Of a stretch of 64,000 nucleotides of DNA, positions 17,359-25,259 are shown in pieces (within the stretch, counting starts at the first letter, position 1; every line of letters starts with the position of its first letter). The DNA lies in assembly GCF_900162665.1 (NCBI RefSeq), contig NZ_LT727812.1, forward strand, positions 1,100,177 to 1,164,176, in the 5' to 3' direction. This DNA comes from Oceanobacillus sojae (lineage in GTDB: Bacteria; Bacillota; Bacilli; Bacillales; Amphibacillaceae). The position numbers were made by a program, and so were the translations under genes. The notes under the pieces were generated by a model. It was not told the DNA's origin and did no database searches. It saw nothing but the letters and a program-made list of their open reading frames with translations.

Positions 17359-19818
17359 TCAACCTTCTTTTAGAGATGATTGGATATCTATTTTGCTTGC
17401 TGCACTGCTCGATATCCAAGAAGCAATCAAGCTTAACAGAATTCCGGCGGTAACCGTTAATATTATTGATTCGACAGGTAAATACACCGTAACGAAATCG
17501 CCTATTAATGTAGAGTTGCTTGCAACAACTAATAAGCACAAGCCAGTAAGTAGTCCTCCTAAAACTCCGGCCAATCCTATCAGAAACCCTTCTACTAACA
17601 CCATAGTTTTAACTTGTAATCTTGTAAAGCCTAATGCTCTCATCGTACCTATTTCTGAAGTTCGTTCAAACGTATTCATGATAAGTGTGTTCGCCGTTCC
17701 GACGCTGGCAAGCAGGATAACTAAGACTAGCATGAATTGAATCAATTCATTCATTCCTTCAAATGCGGAAGTTGTTGAAGCAATTTCCTCTTCTACAAAA
17801 ATCATCTTAGACAAAAAACCGCCAAATTCACTCCATAATGCATTTCTAACCGATTCTTCCGTTGTGTTTTCATCCAGATGAATCAACAAATCAAAACTAT
17901 TCTCCCAGCCAAATTGATGATTTAACTGTTCTTCATCCATAAATGCTACGTAGCCGGAATAATGTGAGGTCGCAGCTACATCGATTACTTCAAACGGTTT
18001 TGTTCCTGCCGGAGTATGGACAAAGATATCTTCCCCGATCTTTCCTCCCCATTCCCGAAAAGCTCTTTCACCTAGTATAATAGATAATGTATCATTATTT
18101 TCAAAGCTTGTATAATTGAAATCATCATAATATAAACTGTTCTGATCTACTCCCATAATGGAGAATTGCCTTAAATGCATATCTTTATTTATCCATGTAA
18201 TTGGTGTTGCTTCTGTTAATAAAGTACTGGATTCAACAAATTCTTTATCATTTATTTTATCTAAATCGCTTGCAGACCATGGTTTCTCCGCAGTTAATCT
18301 GACATCTCCACCGTAGTTCGATTTTATCTGGTTTGCATAGTTTTCTGGTGCTGCATCTGAAAGTGCCCCCAATAAGAGGATCACCGCAATTCCGACGGAA
18401 AGCAGCGTCGCAGTATTTGCATTTCTATATAGTTGTTTTCTTAAGTTAGAGATTGCCATTCTGCCCGGATGCCCCATGCATAACAGAATAATCGGCTTAA
18501 TCAGCATGCTGAATATTTTTAAAAACAATGGACTTAACATAACGACAGATAATATGAGGCTGATATATGACACAGGATTGTCTATAAAGAAAAATAATAA
18601 TAATAACCCAAAACCAATGACGTATCTGATCCAGTGCACTTTTTCATTGGAGCTTGTTTTTGCACCCATTTTTAAATTTTCAAGTATAGATGTTTTTCCT
18701 GCACTATATATTGGAAACATAGAAAACAAAACGGGAAAAATAACACCTGCTGCTAAAGAAATGACAGTTGGCATAATCCAATTGAGAGAATAAACCATGT
18801 CATATTCAAATATGCCTAGAAGGGTCATCATAAACAAATCGCCTAACCAAATACCAATAGGTACACCAATAATTGTTCCAATCATAGCTATGAAAGAAAC
18901 TTCCATCAAAATTAGTCTTGAAATAGAAATTTGCCCATATCCCAGGCTTTTCATAATAGCGAACTCTTTTTTTCGCTCAATAACGCCTGTATAAATCATA
19001 TTAAAAACAATAAAACCACTTATAAACATGGTCAGGATGGCTATTAAATAAAAGAATGTATAGAGCCCTTCCACATCATTACTTTGACGGTCATCAGCAA
19101 CGACCGGCTGAATAAAAGCTCTTGAGTCAGAAAGCTCTTCTTGGATGTCACGAAATAATTTCTCGTCATTTCCAAGTGTGCTCAACCTGATATATGAAAT
19201 TTCTCCATTCAACTCAGCCCGCTCCTGCAATAAATCGAGGGGAGCCATCATGCGAAAACTGGAGGATGCTGCCCGTTCCCAACTCCCTGGACTTGATAAC
19301 AACTGGGTATATTCTACAATTGCTGATATCTTCACTTCCCCCATTTCTCGAAAGGACAACGTATCACCTACATCAACATGCAACAAATCCGCAACTGTTT
19401 CGGGAATGACTAACCCTTCATTATCAAGTTCTCCTTCTACTACTGGCAGCTTTAATAAATTACTATTTTGATTATCCACCCCCGTAATTCGGACAGCCAG
19501 CTGGCTGTCCGAATATTCACCAGGTAAATCAAGAAAGGTTTGTTTATCTAACGCCATAAGCGTCTCATCTACATTTTGATGATTTTGAACAGTGTTAATT
19601 ATCTCTTCTGGATAAGTGTGTTCATCGCTTAAAATCCAAAAATCTGCATTTCCTGTATACATTTCTTCATAGTAATCAAAAACATCCTTTGTCGTTCTAT
19701 CTGCTATCAGCATAGCAGTAATAAAGGATGTCCCCATTATAATTGCTAATAAGGTTAATACAAATCTTTTTTTCTTTCTCGTAATATTACGCCATGAAAT
19801 TCGCCAGATATTGAGCAT
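17359..19818 (-). CDS. FtsX/MacB-type ABC permease
   Basis: An 819-residue permease with the duplicated FtsX arrangement: N-terminal TM, a large extracytoplasmic domain (about 40-240), three TM segments, then a second TM/extracytoplasmic/three-TM block ending near ASWISSSAASKI. The cytoplasmic motif preceding the last TM group is FERTSEIGTMRALGFTRLQV. Such permeases drive lipoprotein release, peptide export or bacteriocin resistance rather than classical import. ATG 19818 is preferred because AGAGAGGATG precedes it; it overlaps the ATPase gene by 32 nt. Upstream in-frame ATGs at 19827 and 19860 are less likely. Confidence 0.87.
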   Translation of the reverse strand: MLNIWRISWRNITRKKKRFVLTLLAIIMGTSFITAMLIADRTTKDVFDYYEEMYTGNADFWILSDEHTYPEEIINTVQNHQNVDETLMALDKQTFLDLPGEYSDSQLAVRITGVDNQNSNLLKLPVVEGELDNEGLVIPETVADLLHVDVGDTLSFREMGEVKISAIVEYTQLLSSPGSWERAASSSFRMMAPLDLLQERAELNGEISYIRLSTLGNDEKLFRDIQEELSDSRAFIQPVVADDRQSNDVEGLYTFFYLIAILTMFISGFIVFNMIYTGVIERKKEFAIMKSLGYGQISISRLILMEVSFIAMIGTIIGVPIGIWLGDLFMMTLLGIFEYDMVYSLNWIMPTVISLAAGVIFPVLFSMFPIYSAGKTSILENLKMGAKTSSNEKVHWIRYVIGFGLLLLFFFIDNPVSYISLILSVVMLSPLFLKIFSMLIKPIILLCMGHPGRMAISNLRKQLYRNANTATLLSVGIAVILLLGALSDAAPENYANQIKSNYGGDVRLTAEKPWSASDLDKINDKEFVESSTLLTEATPITWINKDMHLRQFSIMGVDQNSLYYDDFNYTSFENNDTLSIILGERAFREWGGKIGEDIFVHTPAGTKPFEVIDVAATSHYSGYVAFMDEEQLNHQFGWENSFDLLIHLDENTTEESVRNALWSEFGGFLSKMIFVEEEIASTTSAFEGMNELIQFMLVLVILLASVGTANTLIMNTFERTSEIGTMRALGFTRLQVKTMVLVEGFLIGLAGVLGGLLTGLCLLVVASNSTLIGDFVTVYLPVESIILTVTAGILLSLIASWISSSAASKIDIQSSLKEG

Positions 19819-20506
19819 AGTTCTCATCCTCTCTGGAGATGATTTGTTCAATCGTTCCATCTTTAAACAAGATTATTTTATCCGCAAAACCGGCAGCAAA
19901 TATATCATGCGTGACCATAATAATCGTCTGGTTATTCTTTTTATGAAATTGTGTTAAAAGCAACAATATTTCTTCTGCTTTTGAGCGGTCTAAATTTCCG
20001 GTCGGTTCATCGGCTAATAAAACGTTGGGCTGATTCACCAAAGACCTTGCAATAGCTACCCTTTGCTGTTGCCCTCCGCTCAATAAATTGGCTTGCTTTT
20101 TATTTAATTCATTTAATCCAACCGCCTGGATAAGTTCTTTTACTTCCTTCATTTTTTCTTTGTCAAGTGTTCCATCTGCATATAATGGAAAAGCAATATT
20201 TTCTTCAACCGTTAAATTATTTAAAAGCTGGTAATTTTGAAAAATGATTCCAATGTTTTTACGGCGAAAAATAGTTCTTTGGTTTTCACTCATCTCACTT
20301 ATCGCTTTTCCACCCACCTCAATTTTTCCATTTGTAGGGGAATCCAGTCCACCCAAAAGCTGTAAAAGTGTACTTTTTCCAGAACCACTAGGTCCCATAA
20401 TAGCAACAAATTCCCCTTCTTCTATTTCCAAATTGACATCCTTCAGTACCTCTGTGATATTTTTTCCTTGTGTAAAAGATTTAACTAGCCCACTAACTTT
20501 AATCAA
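19787..20506 (-). CDS. LolD/MacB-type ABC transporter ATPase
   Basis: An ATPase of about 239 residues: Walker A GPSGSGKST near residue 37, Q-loop FQNYQLLNNLTVEENI, signature LSGGQQQRVAIARSL, Walker B VLLADEPTGNLD and switch MVTHD. The GPSGSGKST plus NLD pattern is typical of MacB/LolD/YknY exporters, matching the FtsX-type permease it overlaps. I choose the TTG at 20506, which has AGGGGATGG 5 nt upstream; a TTG at 20524 only adds MRGWNN. It is the first gene of the operon controlled by the PadR downstream. Confidence 0.88.
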   Translation of the reverse strand: MIKVSGLVKSFTQGKNITEVLKDVNLEIEEGEFVAIMGPSGSGKSTLLQLLGGLDSPTNGKIEVGGKAISEMSENQRTIFRRKNIGIIFQNYQLLNNLTVEENIAFPLYADGTLDKEKMKEVKELIQAVGLNELNKKQANLLSGGQQQRVAIARSLVNQPNVLLADEPTGNLDRSKAEEILLLLTQFHKKNNQTIIMVTHDIFAAGFADKIILFKDGTIEQIISREDENYAQYLANFMA

Positions 20507-20524
20507 ATTATTCCATCCCCTCAA

Positions 20525-20607
20525 TATATACTTAGTATATAATTACAAAATTAATATTAACCTAATTTCGTTATTTATTCAATATGAATTATATACTAAG
20601 TAAGTAT
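20525..20607. promoter_or_regulatory. Palindromic PadR operator candidates
   Basis: TATATACTTAGTATATA (20525-20541) is a perfect palindrome just upstream of the ABC ATPase gene. A related imperfect site, ATATACTAAGTA followed by AGTAT, lies at 20591-20607. ATACTTAGTAT-like palindromes are typical PadR operators, and a padR gene ends this operon. Confidence 0.6.
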
Positions 20608-20659
20608 CTATAATGAAATGATAAATATACCACATATTTAATGCGTGTTCATAAATAAA

Positions 20660-20689
20660 TTGACACTTTGTCAGTCATCTGTATATACT
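20660..20689 (+). promoter_or_regulatory. tetR promoter with palindromic operator
   Basis: -35 TTGACA (20660-20665), an 18-bp spacer and -10 TATACT (20684-20689). The perfect palindrome TGACACTTTGTCA (20661-20673) overlaps the -35 box and recurs at 21373, upstream of the neighbouring ABC genes. Confidence 0.65.
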
Positions 20690-20710
20690 TAACCCAAGGA
20701 GGTATATTAC

Positions 20711-21331
20711 ATGAGAGATGTGAAATTGCCTGAAGTCAGAAAAGCAGAAATTTTAGATGCAGCAATGAAATTATTTACGGAAAAAGGCTATCTGCAGACG
20801 ACGACCCAAAATATTATTAATGAAGTAGGAATCTCGCGCGGTCTGCTTTATTATCATTTTAAAAATAAAGAAGAAATTCTTTATATCCTGGTTGAAAAGT
20901 CTGTTAAGCCATTAATTGTGCAGATGGAGAAAATTGTAGAAGATACATCGTTAACTCCGCTGGAAAAGTTAAACCAGTTTTTACAGACAACCATTATTCA
21001 GGAAGACACCGTTACAGAAGAAACAGTCACGCTGCAGGAAACTGTCCAGCTGGAGGAAAATAGATATATGATGGATCGCTTTTATCATAAATTTATTGAA
21101 AAACTTCTCCCTTTATTTACACAAATTATTGAAGAAGGAAAAGAACAGAACATTTTTCAGGTAGATTACCCTTATGAAACTGCCCATTTTCTAGTAACTG
21201 GATATGTTTTTGTTTCCAATGATCTTAAGCTCAAGAAATCCAGTTTAGATGAAATGAAAGTTTATTTACAAGCTTTTAAAGAAGTCCTGGCAAAATCGCT
21301 GGATATTGAAGTATCTGCTTTAGAAGGATAA
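20711..21331 (+). CDS. TetR-family repressor of the adjacent ABC transporter
   Basis: A 206-residue TetR regulator. The N-terminal HTH has AEILDAAMKLFTEKGYLQTT, IINEVGISRGLLYYHFKNKEE (residues 12-57), and the helical ligand-binding domain follows. AAGGAGG precedes the ATG. The same 13-bp palindrome lies in its own promoter and in front of the downstream ABC-2 ATPase/permease genes, so it probably represses both itself and the transporter until an unknown ligand binds. Confidence 0.88.
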   Translation: MRDVKLPEVRKAEILDAAMKLFTEKGYLQTTTQNIINEVGISRGLLYYHFKNKEEILYILVEKSVKPLIVQMEKIVEDTSLTPLEKLNQFLQTTIIQEDTVTEETVTLQETVQLEENRYMMDRFYHKFIEKLLPLFTQIIEEGKEQNIFQVDYPYETAHFLVTGYVFVSNDLKLKKSSLDEMKVYLQAFKEVLAKSLDIEVSALEG

Positions 21332-21355
21332 CCAATGTATCTTACATCATTGGTT
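21330..21355 (+). terminator. tetR terminator
   Basis: AACCAATG (21330-21337) pairs with CATTGGTT (21348-21355), followed by TCTTTT. It separates tetR from the ABC genes and is directly followed by the second operator. Confidence 0.6.
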
Positions 21356-21372
21356 TCTTTTATCACTATAAC

Positions 21373-21385
21373 TGACACTTTGTCA
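21373..21385. promoter_or_regulatory. Second copy of the TetR operator
   Basis: TGACACTTTGTCA, identical to the site in the tetR promoter, lies 15 nt before the ABC ATPase start codon. At this place bound repressor would block initiation or elongation into the transporter genes. Confidence 0.6.
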
Positions 21386-21399
21386 ATCGGAGGGAAGCT

Positions 21400-22137
21400 A
21401 TGTTAAAAGTTAATCATGTTTCTAAAATCTATGAAGATGGAACAAAAGCAATTACGGATATTAATCTCCACGTCCAAAGTGGTGATATCTATGGCTTTAT
21501 CGGGGCAAACGGGGCTGGTAAATCTACGACTATCCAAGCAATTGTCGGTATCCATCCTTTTAATCAGGGTGAAATCTGGGTTGATGGCTATTCAATCAAA
21601 ACTGACCCTGTTCACTGTAAAAAAAGAATCGCATTTATTCCGGATAATCCCGATTTATATGAGCATTTAACCGGGCTTCAGTACATCAGCTTTATCGCTG
21701 ATATTTTCGAAGTCCCTCTTGCTGAGAGAAAACAATCCATTGAAAAATACAGTACCATTTTTGAAATGACAAGCAAACTCAATAACAGTATTGCTTCTTA
21801 TTCTCACGGGATGAAACAGCGGATTGCGTTAATTGCTGCTTTAGTACATAAACCGGCATTATTTATATTAGATGAGCCCTTTGTCGGCTTAGACCCGACC
21901 GCTTCCTTTGAATTAAAAAGACTGATGCAGGTGCATGCAGAAAATGGCGGTGCTGTATTCTTTTCGACACATGTATTAGAGGTTGCCCAGAAGCTATGTA
22001 ATAAAGTAGCTATTATTCATAAAGGAAGTCTTGTTAAAAATGGACTGATGAAAGATGTTGCCGGCTCAAAAAGCTTAGAAGAGATTTTTATGGAGGTTCG
22101 TAATGAATCAAAAAATATGGATATTATTCAAAAATGA
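21400..22137 (+). CDS. ABC-2 transporter ATPase
   Basis: A 245-residue ATPase with Walker A GANGAGKST, a diverged signature SYSHGMKQRIALIAALV, Walker B ALFILDEPFVGLDPTAS and switch FSTHVLEVAQKL. The F-V-G-L-D-P after Walker B and the SHGM signature are typical of ABC-2-type exporters (drug, antibiotic or lipid). GGAGGGAAGCT precedes the ATG. It overlaps the permease gene by 35 nt, so the two are coupled. Confidence 0.88.
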   Translation: MLKVNHVSKIYEDGTKAITDINLHVQSGDIYGFIGANGAGKSTTIQAIVGIHPFNQGEIWVDGYSIKTDPVHCKKRIAFIPDNPDLYEHLTGLQYISFIADIFEVPLAERKQSIEKYSTIFEMTSKLNNSIASYSHGMKQRIALIAALVHKPALFILDEPFVGLDPTASFELKRLMQVHAENGGAVFFSTHVLEVAQKLCNKVAIIHKGSLVKNGLMKDVAGSKSLEEIFMEVRNESKNMDIIQK

Positions 22138-23665
22138 CCTTGTCAGCAGTATTCCATTCCATCAATTATTTCGTTCCGGGAAACAGGGAAACGGTATAAA
22201 AATTACTGTTGCTGTACTGTTTCTTATGGGAATATTTTTACTTGCTTATAATACATTAACAGCAAAAACCCTTGTCAGTCTGAATCAGGCAAATTTGATT
22301 CCCACATACATGCTTTCTGTTTCCAGTATCATGATGATTTTTTTATCACTTTTACGTGCAAACGGCACTATTTTTGGCAGCAGTGATTTTGAACAGCTGT
22401 CCACTTACCCAGTCAGTGAAAAAGAAATATTTATCAGCAAGGTGCTTCATTTATATTTCTTTCATTTACTGGTCAGTTTGCTTTTTACTATGCCAGTATT
22501 ACTTGTTTGGGCGCCTGATGACGTGACATCTCCACTTTTAATTTTGCTGTTTTGTATTACAGCTCTGATTATACCTGTTATCCCTATTTGTATTGGTGTG
22601 ATTTTTGGAAGTCTTGTTTATCGGCTGGCTGCTTATTTTCGACAGATGAATCTGATTGCCGTTTCTTTCTCTCTCATTCTTTTAGGTGTGTTCAGCTATT
22701 TTATTATGACACAATCTAACCAGACAAGTGAATTGCAGGATATAGGAGCATCTTTATACAGTCAAATGACAAATATTTATCTGCCATCTGTATTATTGCA
22801 GTTTGATAATATGGAGCATATTTTTCATATTCTTGCTTTTATTTTTATCAGTTGTTTACTGCTTGTTTTGCTGATTCTGACTGGCAGTAAATACTACCGG
22901 AAGCTAAACTTATGTCTTCTTGCTTTAAAAAGTAATAACAAGGTGAAGCAAAGAGCTATCAAACAGCGAAGCATTTTCTTTGCGCTTTGGAAGCAGGAAA
23001 TAAATACTTTATTCAGTTCATACAACTACCTGCTCAATTCGATACTGGGTACCGTACTATTAATTTTTCTCAGTATGGCGCTGCTCTTGTTTGGGGTGGA
23101 AAAATCGTCAGCTGTTATTCCGATGTCTGTTTCTAGCGGGACAATAACAAATATATTCCCTATTTTTATTGCAGCTCTACTTCTGATAAGTAATCCAGCA
23201 ACTGCAGCTCTATCGATGGAGGGAAATAAAATCTGGATCTTAAAAACACTACCTATTGAACAAAGAAGAGTAATTCATGCTAAATTAGCCTGTACCTTTT
23301 CCTTGCATTTTTCCGGTCTCTCGATAAGTGTCATTGCTTTTATTATCCGTCTTTCTCCAAATATGGAACAGCTGATATGGGTGATACTTATTCCTTTAAG
23401 CTATTCAGCTTTTATCACGACATTTGGATTAATGCTGAATTTTTCCTACCCTAATTTCAGCTGGAAAAATGATATGTATATCGTTAAACAAAGCCCGCCT
23501 GTTTTGATTTCAGCGTTGACCGGAATGGCAATGATAGTTGTACCGCTCGCGCTTATCCTGTTCCATGTGCTTCCGTTATATATTATTTACCTTGCCCTCT
23601 CCATTCTATTAATCTGTTTAGCTGTGATTTTCTATCGACGGACCTGCACAATAAAACTTATATAA
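22103..23665 (+). CDS. Large ABC-2-type permease
   Basis: A 520-residue protein with about twelve hydrophobic segments and no large soluble domain, matching YthQ/EcsB-like putative ABC-2 permeases. The motif FSSDFEQLSTYPVSEKEIFISK appears after the first TM group as SSDFEQLSTYPVSEKEI (near residue 95). This pattern is typical of this family and marks the coupling helix to the ATPase. GGAGG precedes the ATG inside the upstream gene. Substrate unknown; control is presumably by the TetR protein. Confidence 0.82.
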   Translation: MNQKIWILFKNDLVSSIPFHQLFRSGKQGNGIKITVAVLFLMGIFLLAYNTLTAKTLVSLNQANLIPTYMLSVSSIMMIFLSLLRANGTIFGSSDFEQLSTYPVSEKEIFISKVLHLYFFHLLVSLLFTMPVLLVWAPDDVTSPLLILLFCITALIIPVIPICIGVIFGSLVYRLAAYFRQMNLIAVSFSLILLGVFSYFIMTQSNQTSELQDIGASLYSQMTNIYLPSVLLQFDNMEHIFHILAFIFISCLLLVLLILTGSKYYRKLNLCLLALKSNNKVKQRAIKQRSIFFALWKQEINTLFSSYNYLLNSILGTVLLIFLSMALLLFGVEKSSAVIPMSVSSGTITNIFPIFIAALLLISNPATAALSMEGNKIWILKTLPIEQRRVIHAKLACTFSLHFSGLSISVIAFIIRLSPNMEQLIWVILIPLSYSAFITTFGLMLNFSYPNFSWKNDMYIVKQSPPVLISALTGMAMIVVPLALILFHVLPLYIIYLALSILLICLAVIFYRRTCTIKLI

Positions 23666-23676
23666 GGAGAATGTTT

Positions 23677-23874
23677 ATGAAAAAGGATATTATCGTATTT
23701 TTAATTATGTTTTTTGTTTTGTTTATCGTTATTTTATTTTTACCCGATTCGATTCCAATCCATTTTAATTGGCGGGGAGAAGCAGATATTGTAGTCCATA
23801 AATATTTTCTTTTGGCTGGAGTTATTATTCCTTATTCTGTTTATTGGCAGTTTTTTAGAGAAAAGAGAGATTGA
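23677..23874 (+). CDS. Short DUF1648-domain protein
   Basis: A 65-residue protein: TM segment (about 5-23), then LPDSIPIHFNWRGEADIVVHKY, which is the DUF1648 signature, and a second hydrophobic segment. DUF1648 is usually the N-terminal part of longer SdpI-like immunity/membrane proteins; here the SdpI part is absent, so this may be a truncated relic or a minimal member. AAGGAG lies 8 nt before ATG 23677; the ATG at 23671 is too close. It follows the permease by 11 nt and may belong to that operon. Confidence 0.6.
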   Translation: MKKDIIVFLIMFFVLFIVILFLPDSIPIHFNWRGEADIVVHKYFLLAGVIIPYSVYWQFFREKRD

Positions 23875-23886
23875 TATCTTTATACA

Positions 23887-23925
23887 AAAAAGGTCTTTTC
23901 CTTAAAATATAGAAAAGACCTTTTT
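23887..23925. terminator. Bidirectional terminator between ABC operon and yitT
   Basis: AAAAAGGTCTTTTC (23887-23900) pairs perfectly with GAAAAGACCTTTTT (23912-23925), giving T-runs in both directions for the converging genes. Confidence 0.85.
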
Positions 23926-23932
23926 CGTAGAA

Positions 23933-24868
23933 CTATGCTTTCTCATTAACAGGCGTATGATCAGGAGATGTAAAACTCTCTTCATCTGCCTGTTTCTTAT
24001 AATAACGGCGCTCCAATTTCTTACTTCTAAATGTTTTCTGTCCCGGGTGATGTGCCTCTGCAAAGCTGCCGCCGGTAACATCCTTCACAGTGTGTACAAC
24101 TGTAAATGCATTTTCGTCAATACTGCTGACCAGCTTTTTCAGATAGAATAGCCGCTGTTTCGGAATAGCGACATAAATCAGGTTTTCCTCGACACCATCT
24201 GCATTTTTTTCTGCTTTTAATACAGTCGTATGTGTTCCCAGGCTCGTTTGCAGTGCATGCTCCACTTCTTCCGTTTTATTAGAAAATATATGCACCACTC
24301 TTTTAGCTTCAAAACCTTCTAACACATAGTCCGTTACCCTTTTTCCAATAAACAAAGCGAGCACCGTATACATTGTATAAAGCGGGCCAATTACAAAAAT
24401 ACCGGCAACGACAACAGAAGCATCTAACACAAAATTAGTTCCCGTTAATTCCCAGCCAAATTTATAGTTCAACATACGGGCAATGGTCGATGTTCCACCT
24501 GTGGTGCTTCCTGAACGGAAAATAAGTCCAAAGCCTGCACCAGTAAATACACCTGCAAAAATTGCTGCCAGAAGAGGGTCTGGTATTCCTGAAGTTAAAT
24601 CTTCGAGGATATAAATAAAGAATGAAAATAGCGGTATAGTTATAAGTGATTTGATAATCATATCTTTCGGCAAATAACGAAAGCCGATTAAAAGAATCAT
24701 TGCATTCAGAATAAGAGTAGTTAATGCAGGTGATATATCTGTTTCGTGGTAGATAAGCAGCGCCAGCCCGGGAACGCCTCCCTCCGCTAAGGAATTCGGC
24801 ATCGCGAAAATGGCTACAGAAGCAGCAAAGAAAAAGGTGCCGGTAATTAGAAATAGATAGTTTTTCAT
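23933..24868 (-). CDS. YitT-family membrane protein
   Basis: A 311-residue protein with five or six N-terminal TM segments (YitT_membrane: NSLAEGGVPGLALL, FGLIFRSGSTTGGTSTIARM) and a C-terminal cytoplasmic DUF2179 domain (about 195-275, VVHIFSNKTEEVEHALQ ... FTVVHTVKDVTGG). The chain continues with a basic, charged tail. YitT proteins are widespread in Bacillales with several paralogues per genome; their transport or signalling function is not established. Monocistronic. Confidence 0.87.
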   Translation of the reverse strand: MKNYLFLITGTFFFAASVAIFAMPNSLAEGGVPGLALLIYHETDISPALTTLILNAMILLIGFRYLPKDMIIKSLITIPLFSFFIYILEDLTSGIPDPLLAAIFAGVFTGAGFGLIFRSGSTTGGTSTIARMLNYKFGWELTGTNFVLDASVVVAGIFVIGPLYTMYTVLALFIGKRVTDYVLEGFEAKRVVHIFSNKTEEVEHALQTSLGTHTTVLKAEKNADGVEENLIYVAIPKQRLFYLKKLVSSIDENAFTVVHTVKDVTGGSFAEAHHPGQKTFRSKKLERRYYKKQADEESFTSPDHTPVNEKA

Positions 24869-25259
24869 ACAAAACCCCTTTCTTAGTATGTTTTTTAATG
24901 CATTATTCCTTCCATAAATAGCATTATTCGTCCCTAAAAAACCTTTTCCATGTCAGACATGAAAAAGATTTTTTATGAAATAATATAAATGTTCTTATAA
25001 CGCAACCAAAACCGCTTGCCGTTATCTGGAAAGTTTAGAACACACTCTTCTTACAAAGGCTACTTTACCCGAATTAAGAGCTAAATTCAATAGTTAGATA
25101 AAATTGCTTTGTTATCTAATAATATTTTAGAACAAACAGCCGATTATTATATAAAAAAGCTTCAGGCTTTATTTCTTCCCGAACTGTAGCAGACCATACA
25201 TTTTATCAAATAAAAAGAATGCCCAGATATGTATTATACAATCTCGGCATTCTTTTTAT
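24869..25259. other. 391-bp gap with hairpins and a possible gene remnant
   Basis: It holds a hairpin CTTTTCCATGT/ACATGAAAAAG (24943-24967) with T-runs on both sides, an 8-bp inverted repeat TTAGATAA/TTATCTAA (25094-25119), a start-less open frame at 24999-25097 that reads like a protein C-terminus, and the beta-glucosidase terminator (25212-25257). No intact gene seen. Confidence 0.45.
25212..25257 (-). terminator. Terminator of the beta-glucoside operon
   Basis: AAAAAGAATGCC (25212-25223) pairs with GGCATTCTTTTT (25246-25257), with AGA/TCT continuing the stem inside. It ends 3 nt before the glucosidase stop. Confidence 0.8.

Noticed and set aside
24999-25097. Start-less frame reading NATKTACRYLESLEH..., resembling a winged-helix C-terminus
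   Set aside because: No start codon or ribosome binding site and only about 32 codons; at most a relic, so noted only in the gap entry.
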